Assembly: GCF_900111765.1 (NCBI RefSeq)
Contig: NZ_FOIB01000001.1
Location: forward strand, 1,550,001 to 1,614,000
Origin: Myxococcus fulvus
Lineage (GTDB): Bacteria; Myxococcota; Myxococcia; Myxococcales; Myxococcaceae
Length of the DNA: 64,000 nt
Direction of reading: 5' to 3'
In this document: piece after piece, positions 28,912 to 36,910 of the stretch
Layout: the number at the start of each line of letters is the position of its first letter
Position numbering within the stretch: the stretch's first letter is position 1
The notes under the pieces: model-generated
The model's database searches: none
What the model was told of the DNA's origin: nothing
The model's input: the letters and a program-made list of their open reading frames with translations, nothing else
Program-made: the position numbers and the translations under genes

Positions 28912-30150
28912 GTGTCCCTCTCGAGCCTGGCGAGCCTGCCGTCCTTCCGTGCCTTCCGTCACCGGGAGTTCCTCGCGGTGTGGTCGGGGGCGCTCGTGTC
29001 CAACGTGGGCACGTGGATGGAGGTGCTCGCGCTGGGCGTCTTCGTCACGAAGGTCACGGGGCGCGCGGAGTGGACGGGCGGCGTGGCGGCGCTGACGTAC
29101 CTGCCCTCGCTCATCCTGTCTCCGTTGGGTGGCGCGCTGGCGGACCGGTTCGACCGGCGCAAGTACGTCGCGGTGTGCGCGGCGTCGCAGGCGCTGCTGG
29201 CGGCGGTGCTGGCGACGCTGGCCTTCACGGGGAACCTCACCGTGCAGGCGGTGGCGGGCATCTGCTTCCTCAACGGCTGCGTGCACGTGGTGTCGGGGCC
29301 GGCGTACACGGCGCTGGTGGCGGGGCTGGTGTCGAAGGAGGACCTGCACAGCGCGATGACGCTGATGTCGGCGCAGTTCAACCTGGGGCGCATCGTCGGG
29401 CCGGTGTTGGCGGCGGGGTTGCTCGCGGCGGGCAACGTGGCCTGGGTGATGGTGGCGAACACGCTGTCGTTCTTCGCGGTGTTGTTCGCGGTGGCGCAGG
29501 TGCGCGCGGAGCCCAGGGCCTCGCTGCCCGCGTCCTCCCGGGGACTGTGGGGTGACATCCTGGAGGGAGCGCGGCTGGCGCGCGGTGACTCGGGCATCCG
29601 TTTGTCGATGGTGGCGTTGTTCCTGCTCGCGCTGTTCATCTCGCCCTTCATCGCGTTGGTGCCGGTGTTCGCGCTCCAGGTGTTCGGCGCGGATGCGTCG
29701 GCCGCGTCGGTGCTCATCGCGGTGCAGGGGGTGGGAGCGCTCGTTGCGTCGGGGCTGGTGGGCGGCTTCGCGGTGCGCTGGGGCAAGGACCGGGTGGTGG
29801 ACCTGTCGATGATGTTGATGGGGCCGGTGACGATGGCGTACTGGCTGTCGCCCACGCTGCCCGTGGCGATGGGGAGCATGTTCGTCCTGGGCGCGGTGTA
29901 CCTGGTGGTGATGACGGGGCTGAGCACACGCAACCAGGAGCGCACGCCGCGCGAGCTGCAGGGGAGGGTGAGCAGCCTCGCGATGCTGCTCATCAACGTG
30001 GGCTACTCGGTGGGCGTCTGGGCGCAGGGCGCGCTCGCGGACCGGGTGGGTGTGCGCGGCGTCACCGCGACGGCGGCGGCGCTGTTCTTCCTGTCGATGG
30101 TGGGGCTGCGCTGGCAGCGCCCGAGGACCGCCGACGTCGCGAGCACCTGA
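28912..30150 (+). CDS. MFS transporter (EntS-like exporter family)
   Basis: The GTG at 28912 gives a 412-residue protein starting just before the conserved FRAFRHREFLAVWSGALVSNVGTWM segment. The longer frame from 28855 has no support. Around 10-12 hydrophobic helices are visible, with the family's ADRFDRR cytoplasmic loop after the second helix and a repeat of the fold in the second half. It belongs to the drug/siderophore exporter group of the major facilitator superfamily. It ends 5 bases from the convergent LysK-type gene, so it could export the cluster product, but it is oriented with gpsA, so this link is only inference. Confidence 0.87.
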   Translation: MSLSSLASLPSFRAFRHREFLAVWSGALVSNVGTWMEVLALGVFVTKVTGRAEWTGGVAALTYLPSLILSPLGGALADRFDRRKYVAVCAASQALLAAVLATLAFTGNLTVQAVAGICFLNGCVHVVSGPAYTALVAGLVSKEDLHSAMTLMSAQFNLGRIVGPVLAAGLLAAGNVAWVMVANTLSFFAVLFAVAQVRAEPRASLPASSRGLWGDILEGARLARGDSGIRLSMVALFLLALFISPFIALVPVFALQVFGADASAASVLIAVQGVGALVASGLVGGFAVRWGKDRVVDLSMMLMGPVTMAYWLSPTLPVAMGSMFVLGAVYLVVMTGLSTRNQERTPRELQGRVSSLAMLLINVGYSVGVWAQGALADRVGVRGVTATAAALFFLSMVGLRWQRPRTADVAST

Positions 30151-30155
30151 CGCCC

Positions 30156-31217
30156 TCAGACCTTGTTCGGCAGGAGCGCGAGCACGCGGGCCAGCACGGC
30201 GACGCCCTCTTCGTACTCGCCCAGCTCGATGTGCTCGTCGGGCGTGTGGTCCAGCGCGGAGTCACCCGGGCCGTAGGCGACGGTGGGCACGGCCCAGGTG
30301 TCCGCCACGGTGTTCCAGTCCGAGGTGCCCGTCTTCACGCGAAGGGTGGGGCGCGCGCCGCGCTCGCGGATGGACTGCTTGAAGGCGCGGGTGAGCGGGT
30401 CGTTGCCCTCGGCGGACACGGCGCCCTTGCGGGACACCGTCTTCACCGAGACGTCGGGCACGCTGGTGAGGCACGCGAGCAGGGCGTCCACGTCGCTGGT
30501 GGGGCCGGTGCGGATGTTGATGCTCGCGGTGGCCCACTCGGTGTCGTGGTCGGTGCCCGTGTGGAAGGACAGGAGCGAGGGCAGGTCCTGCTCGAAGAGG
30601 GTGCAGCCCGCGTTGCGCTCATCACAGCGGCGGCGCAGGGCGTTCCAGGCGTCGACGAGGTGCTCGGCGGGGGCGCGATAGTTGCGGCTCGCGGTGTGCT
30701 TGCGCGCGGCGCGGTACTCGAGCTCCAGCCGGACGAGGCCCTTGTAGCCCAGGGTGATGGCGTGAGCGCCGCTGGGCTCGCCGTTGACGACGAAGTCCGG
30801 GCGGTGGTGCTCGCGAGCGTGGAGCGCGCCCCGGGTGATGGCGACCTCCTCTTCCACGCAGCCGAGGAGGAGGAAGCGCTTGCCGGCGCGCTCGGAGTCG
30901 TCGAGCAGCTCCGCGGCCTCGATGAACGCGGCCAGCGCGCCCTTGGCGTCCACCGCGCCACGGCCGAACAGGCGCGTGCCTTCGAGGCGCACGGGGATGT
31001 CGCCAGGGACGGTGTCGATGTGGCCCAGCAGCGCGACGCAGGTGTCGCCGTCACCGAGGCTGGCCACGGTGTTGCCCATCTCGTCGACATGGGCGCGCCA
31101 GCCGCGACGCTCCAGCTTCTCCGCGAGCGCACGGGAGAAGTCTGCCTCCTGGTGACTGGGGCTGTACTGCTCCAGCATCCACCGCAACAGCTCCGAGCTC
31201 GCCTCACGCGCCCGCAT
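30156..31217 (-). CDS. lysK: LysK-type M20 hydrolase ([LysW]-amino acid hydrolase)
   Basis: The 353-residue M20 metallopeptidase has the metal ligands H66/D68 ([10 protein letters not shown]), D90 (GRGAVDAKG), E122/E123 (GCVEEE) and a later VNGEPSG segment. Its best family fit is LysK, which frees lysine or ornithine from the C-terminal glutamate of the amino-group carrier protein LysW. It is the last gene of the minus-strand operon and overlaps the LysZ-type gene by 14 bases. Here it is inferred to release the finished unusual amino acid rather than lysine. A generic ArgE/DapE-type deacylase is the alternative; the linked LysX/Y/Z genes favour LysK. Confidence 0.87.
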   Translation of the reverse strand: MRAREASSELLRWMLEQYSPSHQEADFSRALAEKLERRGWRAHVDEMGNTVASLGDGDTCVALLGHIDTVPGDIPVRLEGTRLFGRGAVDAKGALAAFIEAAELLDDSERAGKRFLLLGCVEEEVAITRGALHAREHHRPDFVVNGEPSGAHAITLGYKGLVRLELEYRAARKHTASRNYRAPAEHLVDAWNALRRRCDERNAGCTLFEQDLPSLLSFHTGTDHDTEWATASINIRTGPTSDVDALLACLTSVPDVSVKTVSRKGAVSAEGNDPLTRAFKQSIRERGARPTLRVKTGTSDWNTVADTWAVPTVAYGPGDSALDHTPDEHIELGEYEEGVAVLARVLALLPNKV

Positions 31218-32061
31218 CAGCCACCTTCACACCCGAAGAAGTGAGCTTCGTACCGGCCTCGCCCGCCAGCGCGGACAGCACGGGGCGAGGCGCCGCCGAG
31301 GCCGTGACGTGCGCGGACCGCACGCCCCCCGCGAGCGCGCGCCGAGCCGCCTCCAGCTTGTAGCGCATGCGTCCCCGCGCGAAGCCCATGACCCGCTCGA
31401 CATCATCACTCTCACGGATGAGCGACGTGGGGTCCGCCGGGTCCTCGAGCAGCCCCGCCACGTTGGACAGCATCACCAGCGCGCGAGCCCCCAGCGCGGC
31501 GGCGATGGCGGCGGCCACCTGGTCCGCATCCACATTCACCAGCGTCCCATCCTCCGTCACCGCCGGAGGACACACGACCGGAGTCTGGCCCGCGTCCATC
31601 AACACGCCGAGCAGCCGCGTGTTCACCTCGGTCATCTCCCCGGCCAGGTGCGTGCGGTCGATGCGCGTGCGAGTCCCATCCTGGAGCTTCAAGGGTGGCC
31701 TGCGCCGGGCCACGAGCACCCGACCATCCGCGCCGCACATCCCCATCGCCGGCACTCCTCGCGACAGCAGCGCGAGCACCGCGCGCTTGTTGACGTCACC
31801 CACCCACGCCATCGTCAGCACGCGCAGCGTGGCCTCATTCGTCAGCCGCACCACGTTGCCAGAAGCCGTCAGCGCCTCCCTGCGCTCCATGCCCAACGAG
31901 GCCAGCAGCGAGTCGCCCGCCTCCGAGCCTCCATTCACCACGACGACCCGCTCGCCACGCTGACGCAGCTCCGCCACGTCGGCGCAGACGTTCTCCAGGT
32001 CCACGCCCGCGGCGCCCCCAATCTTCACCACGAGCGGCGCGGGCTGGGACACGGGGCTCAT
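31204..32061 (-). CDS. lysZ: LysZ-type amino-acid kinase ([LysW]-aminoadipate/glutamate kinase)
   Basis: The 285-residue amino-acid kinase family protein has the N-terminal phosphate-binding GGAAG motif (VVKIGGAAGVDLENVC) and VVVVNGGSE. The nucleotide-site segment VNVDADQVAAAIAAALGA and the lysine-rich C-terminal helix MRYKLEAARRAL follow. It phosphorylates the side-chain carboxylate of the carrier-bound Glu or aminoadipate, the second step of the LysW pathway. It resembles LysZ more than ArgB in its start and in its context. Its ATG overlaps the SDR stop (ATGA). Primary arginine synthesis is the alternative reading but does not explain the transketolase and sulfotransferase neighbours. Confidence 0.88.
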   Translation of the reverse strand: MSPVSQPAPLVVKIGGAAGVDLENVCADVAELRQRGERVVVVNGGSEAGDSLLASLGMERREALTASGNVVRLTNEATLRVLTMAWVGDVNKRAVLALLSRGVPAMGMCGADGRVLVARRRPPLKLQDGTRTRIDRTHLAGEMTEVNTRLLGVLMDAGQTPVVCPPAVTEDGTLVNVDADQVAAAIAAALGARALVMLSNVAGLLEDPADPTSLIRESDDVERVMGFARGRMRYKLEAARRALAGGVRSAHVTASAAPRPVLSALAGEAGTKLTSSGVKVADAGA

Positions 32062-32840
32062 CCGATGACGCTCGCGCCACCGTCGATGAGCTGCACGGTG
32101 CCCGTGATGAACGACGCGCGCTCACTGGCGAGGAACGCGGCCGCCGCGGCGAACTCCTCCGGCTCACCCACCCGGCGCAGCGGGATGTGCGCGGCCATGG
32201 CTCGAAGCCCCGCCTCGACATCGCCCGACGTGTTGGTCCCCGCCGTGCGCTCCACGGGCGGCGTGCGCGTATAGCCCGGCGCGAGCACGTTGACGGTGAC
32301 GCCGCAGTCCCCCAGTTCCTGCACCAGCGCGGATGCGAATCCCACGATGCCCAGGCGCGCCGTGCCAGACAGGGCGAAGCGCGCCACCGGCCGCACCACC
32401 GTCTCCGAAGTGATGAGCAAGAGCCGTCCCCACTTCGCGGCCTTCATGTACGGCAGCGAGGCCAGGGCCAGGTTGATGGCCGGCAGCATCACCGTGTCGA
32501 CGGCCTCCTGGTACGCGGTGATGTCGAACTTCGTCGCCGGCCCCGGCGGCGGCCCCGCGCTGTTCGTCACCACGATGTGGGGACCGCCCAGCTTGCTGGC
32601 CACGTCCTCCACCCACGCCTTCGCGGCGCTGTGCTCCTTCAAGTCCACACGCGTGGCCAGCACCTTGCCACCGCGAGACATCAAGCGCAGGTGCGCCTCG
32701 GCGCGAGCCAGCCGCTCGGCGTCGCGCGCGCCGATGGCGACATGCGCGCCTTCCTTCACCAGCTCCTCGGCCACGGCCAGCCCCAGTCCACTGGAGCCAC
32801 CAGCGATGAGCGCGACCTTATGGGTGAGTCCCAGTTCCAA
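32058..32840 (-). CDS. SDR-family protein of the subgroup lacking YxxxK
   Basis: The start is set at the TTG whose first base is 32840, behind GGAGG. It gives 260 residues beginning M-ELGLTHKVALIAGGSSGLG, which matches the usual MDLGLKGKVALV start of this subgroup. The glycine-rich cofactor loop is GGSSGLGL and the NNAG-equivalent is NSAGPPPGP. Where classical SDRs have YxxxK, this protein has FALSGTARLGIVG, as in the non-canonical 'LSNxxRAG' SDR subgroup. The true catalytic residues therefore differ. It lies between the sulfotransferase and the kinase, so a role in tailoring the carrier-made amino acid is inferred. The frame is open upstream to 32975 because the gene start was duplicated. 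Confidence 0.85.
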   Translation of the reverse strand: MELGLTHKVALIAGGSSGLGLAVAEELVKEGAHVAIGARDAERLARAEAHLRLMSRGGKVLATRVDLKEHSAAKAWVEDVASKLGGPHIVVTNSAGPPPGPATKFDITAYQEAVDTVMLPAINLALASLPYMKAAKWGRLLLITSETVVRPVARFALSGTARLGIVGFASALVQELGDCGVTVNVLAPGYTRTPPVERTAGTNTSGDVEAGLRAMAAHIPLRRVGEPEEFAAAAAFLASERASFITGTVQLIDGGASVIG

Positions 32841-33004
32841 GGTTCTTCCTCCGAGTGTCCGGCATGTTCCTGACGGGGCCTGCACCAGCGCGGGGGGCCT
32901 CGCAAGCCCCGGTCCCCAGGCTCCACCGGCGATGCGCGCGGCCTTATGGATGAGTCCCGGTCCCCAGGTTCCCACTCCGAGCGTCCGACACGTTCTTCGC
33001 GGGC
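32781..33004 (-). repeat. Diverged 126-bp-period tandem duplication of the sulfotransferase/SDR junction
   Basis: Two ~98-bp copies (about 32781-32878 and 32907-33004) align with an offset of exactly 126 bases and about 80% identity by eye. Each contains the sulfotransferase C-terminal codons ending GTGTHP-stop and, in another frame, the SDR start region ending HK.A.IAGG. The upstream copy ends the real sulfotransferase and the downstream copy begins the real SDR gene. Confidence 0.8.
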
Positions 33005-33942
33005 TCCGCTCCGGAGCCGACGTCCACGGGGGCCGGTGGTCCCCGGTACTGGTAGCGCCCCGTCAGCGGCCACGCGAGCGTGGACACCAGCGTCTTCACC
33101 TTCGCCGGAAGCTCCTTGCGCCACGCATCGTCACCGGGCCGCAGCAGCGTCGAGCCACTCAGGAACCGGTCCGGGTTGCCGGTGACGGTGTGGTTGCGGC
33201 CCAGCACCACCGTGCGCCCCTTCACCGGATTCACCGCGCGGTCCACCTGGATGAGCTCCAGCAGGGAGTCGATGGTGGCCTGCGGCGACGCGATGAAGTC
33301 CTCGTAGCGCAGGAACAGCGAGCGCTCCGGGTGACGCCGGGTGACCAGCTCCGAGGCCACGTTGAAGCCCAGCCAGTACGCGGTGCTCCGCGCGGCGGAC
33401 ATCGGGACGACGTACTGCTTCGTCTTCGTCCACGAGTGCGCCACCGCGCGAGGGTCCCTCACCAGGTGCAGGTAGTACGGAGTGATTCCATCCACGTGCG
33501 GAAGCAGCGCCGCCTCGGAGGGGAACTTCCCGCTGTCCACGATGATGTGGCTGCCCGTGGCGTCCGCGATGGTGCGGTACGTCCGGGCAAGCAGCTCCGC
33601 GTGCTCGTACAGCACCGGAGAGGGCGTACCCTGCCGCAGTACGCGCCACGTGTGCCGCGTGCGCACCGTGTCCAGCTGTCGGCGCACCACCCGCGCGGCA
33701 TGTCCCTGCGGAGACTCCCCTGTCGCCACGCCCTGCTCCAGCACCTTGGCCCACAGGGCGCATTGCACCAGCGGCGTGCCACAGCCGCACATCGTGTTGG
33801 AGCCGTTCCCGTAGGCGTTCTTCCACAGGAAGCTCAGCTCGCCGGTGTGGAAGCAGCCCGCCACCTCGTTGAGCACGTTGCCGATGATGGTGCTGCCGCT
33901 GCGGCACCAGCCGGTGATGTAGAGGACGGTCAGCGTGCTCAT
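32944..33942 (-). CDS. PAPS-dependent sulfotransferase
   Basis: The 332-residue enzyme has the 5'-phosphosulfate loop WCRSGSTIIGN (R14-T18) and the 3'-phosphate motif LVRDPRAVAHSW (R162, S170). These are the two PAPS-binding signatures of sulfotransferases. A Cys cluster (CGCG around 52-55) and a C-terminal Pro-rich tail are extra features. Azinomycin biosynthesis uses a PAPS sulfotransferase (AziU2) to activate a hydroxyl for aziridine closure, and the LysX/Y/Z plus transketolase context is the same here. Sulfation of the mature peptide is the other possibility. No clear ribosome-binding site precedes the ATG, and a 45-base gap separates it from the LysY-type gene. Confidence 0.88.
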   Translation of the reverse strand: MSTLTVLYITGWCRSGSTIIGNVLNEVAGCFHTGELSFLWKNAYGNGSNTMCGCGTPLVQCALWAKVLEQGVATGESPQGHAARVVRRQLDTVRTRHTWRVLRQGTPSPVLYEHAELLARTYRTIADATGSHIIVDSGKFPSEAALLPHVDGITPYYLHLVRDPRAVAHSWTKTKQYVVPMSAARSTAYWLGFNVASELVTRRHPERSLFLRYEDFIASPQATIDSLLELIQVDRAVNPVKGRTVVLGRNHTVTGNPDRFLSGSTLLRPGDDAWRKELPAKVKTLVSTLAWPLTGRYQYRGPPAPVDVGSGAEPAKNVSDARSGNLGTGTHP

Positions 33943-33987
33943 GGGCGGACACCGAGGGGGAGGTGGCGCATGGGGGAGTCTTTCACG

Positions 33988-35031
33988 TCAGAGGGGGTGG
34001 AGGCCGCGGAAGCCGAGGCCCTCCGTTTCGGGTCTGCCCAGCATCAGGTTCAGCGCATGCACGGCCGTGCCCGCCGCGCCCTTCACCAGGTTGTCCAGCG
34101 CCGCGTTCACCACGATGCGCCCGCGCTCCGCGTCCACGTCCACCGACAGGTCACAGTGGTTGGTGCCCGAGAGCGGGCCCGGCTCTGGGAACGGTGACGC
34201 GCTCGCGTTGGCGCGCAGCACGTTCACGAAGGGGTGCTCGCGGTACGTCGACGCGAGCGCGCGCAGGGGCTCGTTGGCGTCCTCGAGCGGACGCGCGGCG
34301 AAGGCGTGCACGGTGGCGAGGATGCCTCGGACGCTGGGCACCGCCGTCGCGCTGAAGTGCACGGTGGCGCGCGTGCCGGTGAAGCGCTCCGTCGCGGCCT
34401 CGATCTCCCCCGTGTGCCGATGTCCCGTGGGCCGATAGCAGCGCAAGGCCGAGGCCCGCTCGGGATGATGCGACGAGCGGTCCGGGGTCGCGCCGCCACC
34501 GGACGAGCCCGTCTTCGCGTCCACCACCACCATCTCGGGACGCACCAGCCCCGCGCGCACCAGGGGCAACAGCCCGAGCAGCGCCGCGTGGGCCATGCAC
34601 CCGGGCACCGCCACCCACCGCGCGTCCTTCAATCGAGCGCCCGCCCACTCCGGCAGGCCGTAGACGAACTCGGGCAGCTCCGCGGGCCGGGGCGCGCGGG
34701 GATACCAGCGCGCGTGGTCGACGGGACCGAGCCGGAAGTCCGCGCTCAGGTCGATGATGCGCGCGGCGAGCGGGCTCACCTGCGACCACCGGCGGATGAG
34801 CTCTCCGGAGGGCATGCAGGAGACGAGCACGTCGCACGGCTCCAGCGCGTCGTGGGGCGCGAAGCGCAGCGTGCTCGCGCCGCGCAGGTGCGGGTGGGGG
34901 AAGTCGAGCCGCTTGCCGGCGTGCTGCTCGGACGTGGCCTGGGCCACCTCCACCGCCGGGTGCGCGAGGAGCAACCGCAGCACCTCGCCGCCAGCGTAAC
35001 CCCCGGCCCCCAGCACCGCGACACGCGTCAT
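33988..35031 (-). CDS. lysY: LysY/ArgC-type reductase ([LysW]-acyl-phosphate reductase)
   Basis: The 347-residue enzyme reduces the carrier-bound acyl phosphate to the semialdehyde with NADPH. The N-terminal dinucleotide loop GAGGYAGGEVLRLL (residues 8-21) and the catalytic cysteine C145 (VAVPGCMAHAALLGLLPL) are visible, and the length fits ArgC/LysY. Its ATG overlaps the LysX-type stop (ATGA). The resulting semialdehyde would be the acceptor for the C2 unit delivered by the adjacent transketolase. ArgC of arginine synthesis is the alternative, judged less likely because it sits in an operon with LysX and the split transketolase. Confidence 0.88.
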   Translation of the reverse strand: MTRVAVLGAGGYAGGEVLRLLLAHPAVEVAQATSEQHAGKRLDFPHPHLRGASTLRFAPHDALEPCDVLVSCMPSGELIRRWSQVSPLAARIIDLSADFRLGPVDHARWYPRAPRPAELPEFVYGLPEWAGARLKDARWVAVPGCMAHAALLGLLPLVRAGLVRPEMVVVDAKTGSSGGGATPDRSSHHPERASALRCYRPTGHRHTGEIEAATERFTGTRATVHFSATAVPSVRGILATVHAFAARPLEDANEPLRALASTYREHPFVNVLRANASASPFPEPGPLSGTNHCDLSVDVDAERGRIVVNAALDNLVKGAAGTAVHALNLMLGRPETEGLGFRGLHPL

Positions 35032-35876
35032 CGCAACGTCTCCCGCACGTAGTCCGCCATCAGCTCCGGCAGGGGAATGCCGGTGAACTCGATGCTCCGC
35101 GCGAACTCCACGCAGTGGTTGATCTCATTCACCATCACCTCGCCTGCCCGCGTCTCCAGCAGGTCCACCGCCACCATCTCCCCGCCCACGGCGCGCGCGG
35201 CCTGCTCTGCGAGCCGGGCGTGGGACTCCGGCACCTCGTAGCGCTCCGGCACCGCGCCCCGGGCGGTGTTCGTCACCCAGTGCTCGGAGCGTCGGCGCAT
35301 GCCGCCCACCGACTTGCCGATGACGTACACGCGCAAGTCGTATCCCGGCTTGTCGATGTACTGCTGCACCAGCGCCACGTGGTCCTGCGCGCCGCCCATC
35401 TCGAAGCGCATGGACATCATGCCCTCCGCCGCGTGGACGCCATCCACGCGCGCCACCATCCGCCCCCACGAGCCGAGCACGGGCTTGGTCACCACGGGGA
35501 AGCCGCGCTCCTGCATCTGCGCGACGCAGGCCTCCTCCTCGAAGCCCACGAAGGCCCAGGGGATGGGCACCTCCGCCCTGGCGAGCGCGAGCGTGGTGAG
35601 CGCCTTGTCCCCGCACGTGGCGATGCAGTGCGCGGTGTTGAGCACGCGGGAGCCCTTCACCTCCAGGATGGAGGACAGGTAGCGCGCCCGCGTGAAGGAC
35701 ATGCTGCGCATCAGCACGGGCCCGCCGTCCTGCCAGCGCTCACGGCTCAGCGGGAGCACCAGCTCCGAGTCCGCGTGTGTCCTCACCCCGAAGCCCCGCG
35801 CGCGCAGCGCGTCCGCGAGCATGCGCTCCTCGGTGCGCAGGCGGGTGTAGACCAGGTGGACCTCGTGGCCTTGCAT
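35028..35876 (-). CDS. lysX: LysX-type ATP-grasp ligase (RimK family)
   Basis: The ATG with first base 35876 has AGGAGG at good spacing; an adjacent ATG at 35879 overlaps the previous stop and is an alternative. The 282-residue RimK-family protein has ATP-grasp features: VVTKPVLGSWGRMVA, the Arg-rich GGMRRRSEHW loop and the metal-binding VNEINHCVEF end. LysX joins the alpha-amino group of aminoadipate or glutamate to the C-terminal Glu of the small carrier LysW. Whether it prefers Glu or aminoadipate cannot be told. It is the committed step of the operon; its carrier substrate is not encoded in this window. Confidence 0.9.
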   Translation of the reverse strand: MQGHEVHLVYTRLRTEERMLADALRARGFGVRTHADSELVLPLSRERWQDGGPVLMRSMSFTRARYLSSILEVKGSRVLNTAHCIATCGDKALTTLALARAEVPIPWAFVGFEEEACVAQMQERGFPVVTKPVLGSWGRMVARVDGVHAAEGMMSMRFEMGGAQDHVALVQQYIDKPGYDLRVYVIGKSVGGMRRRSEHWVTNTARGAVPERYEVPESHARLAEQAARAVGGEMVAVDLLETRAGEVMVNEINHCVEFARSIEFTGIPLPELMADYVRETLR

Positions 35877-36910
35877 CATCCCCTCCTGGCGGGTGCCAGC
35901 GCCGCCAGCCGGGGGCGGGGCAGGGCGCCGAGAATCGTCTCCACCAGCGCGCCCGCCTCCAGGCCGTGGCGCTGCAGCAGCGACTCGTGCGTGCCGGCCG
36001 TGGAGTCGTAGCGGTCCTGGATGCCCGCCCGCACCACGCGCCGGCCCAGGCCGTGACTCGCCACGCTCTCGCACACCGCGCCGCCCAGGCCGCCGAGGAT
36101 GGAGTGCTCCTCCACCGTGACGAGCAGCCGGGTGCGCTCGGCCGTCTCCAGGAGCGCCTCCTCGTCGAAGGGCTTGAGCGTGTGCAGGTTCACCACGCGC
36201 GCGGAGACGCCCTGGGTCTCCAGCCGCGACGCCACGTCCAGCGCCACGCTCACGCCCACTTCTCCGTGCGCGATGATGCCCACGTCGCCGCCCTCGCGCA
36301 GGCACATGGCGCGCCCCAGGGCGAAGGCGGGCCGGGCCACGTCCAGCCGCGTGACGCGGTTGCGGCCGAGCCGCAGGTACACCGGGCCCTCCAGCTCCAG
36401 CACCGCCCGCGTCGCCTGGATCGTCTCCAGCCCGTCCGCCGGCGACACCACCGTCATGCCCGGCATGGCGCGCAGGATGGCCAGGTCCTCGATGGCGTGG
36501 TGCGTGGGGCCGAAGAATGCGCCGGACAGGCCGCCGTAGTCGCACACCAGCTTCACGTTGGCGCGCGCATAGGCCAGCCCCAGCCGCACCTGCTCGCACG
36601 CGCGCATCGCCCCGAAGGGGGCGAAGGTGTGGGCGAAGACGACGTGGCCGGTGGCCGCCATGCCGCTGGCGATGTCCAGCATCGCCGCCTCGCAGATGCC
36701 CAGGTTGAGGAAACGCTCCGGGTGGCGCGCGGCGTACGGGTCTCCACCTCCCGCCAGGTCCGCCTCGAGCAGCACCACGCGCTCATCCTGGTCCGCGAGC
36801 CTGGCCAGCGCGTGCCGGAACACCAGCCGGTTGGACAGGCCCGGCTGCTCCGCGAGCCAGTCCGAGGGCGCCGTCAGCAGGTCCGCGCCGCTGGAGGTGG
36901 AGCTCGTCAC
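35876..36910 (-). CDS. Transketolase C-terminal subunit (split type)
   Basis: The GTG with first base 36910 overlaps the stop of the N-terminal subunit (GTGA), giving 344 residues. It has the pyrimidine-binding and C-terminal transketolase domains. The catalytic glutamate segment is LGICEAAMLDIASGMA and the THHAIEDLAILRAMPGM motif is characteristic of the split and DXS-like types. With the preceding gene it forms one TPP enzyme. Split transketolases occur next to LysX/Y/Z genes in vazabitide/azinomycin-type clusters, where they add a two-carbon ketol unit to the carrier-bound glutamate semialdehyde. That role is inferred here. Confidence 0.92.
   Translation of the reverse strand: MTSSTSSGADLLTAPSDWLAEQPGLSNRLVFRHALARLADQDERVVLLEADLAGGGDPYAARHPERFLNLGICEAAMLDIASGMAATGHVVFAHTFAPFGAMRACEQVRLGLAYARANVKLVCDYGGLSGAFFGPTHHAIEDLAILRAMPGMTVVSPADGLETIQATRAVLELEGPVYLRLGRNRVTRLDVARPAFALGRAMCLREGGDVGIIAHGEVGVSVALDVASRLETQGVSARVVNLHTLKPFDEEALLETAERTRLLVTVEEHSILGGLGGAVCESVASHGLGRRVVRAGIQDRYDSTAGTHESLLQRHGLEAGALVETILGALPRPRLAALAPARRG

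Noticed and set aside
32058-32975. Longer SDR gene of 305 residues starting at 32975
   Set aside because: The extra 45 residues come from the duplicated junction and include sulfotransferase tail sequence out of frame; the TTG at 32840 with GGAGG gives the normal family N-terminus.
30156-35876. Reading LysX/Y/Z/K as ordinary lysine or arginine biosynthesis
   Set aside because: Not fully excluded, but the interleaved sulfotransferase, SDR and split transketolase, and the shared promoter region with an NRPS operon, fit secondary metabolism better.
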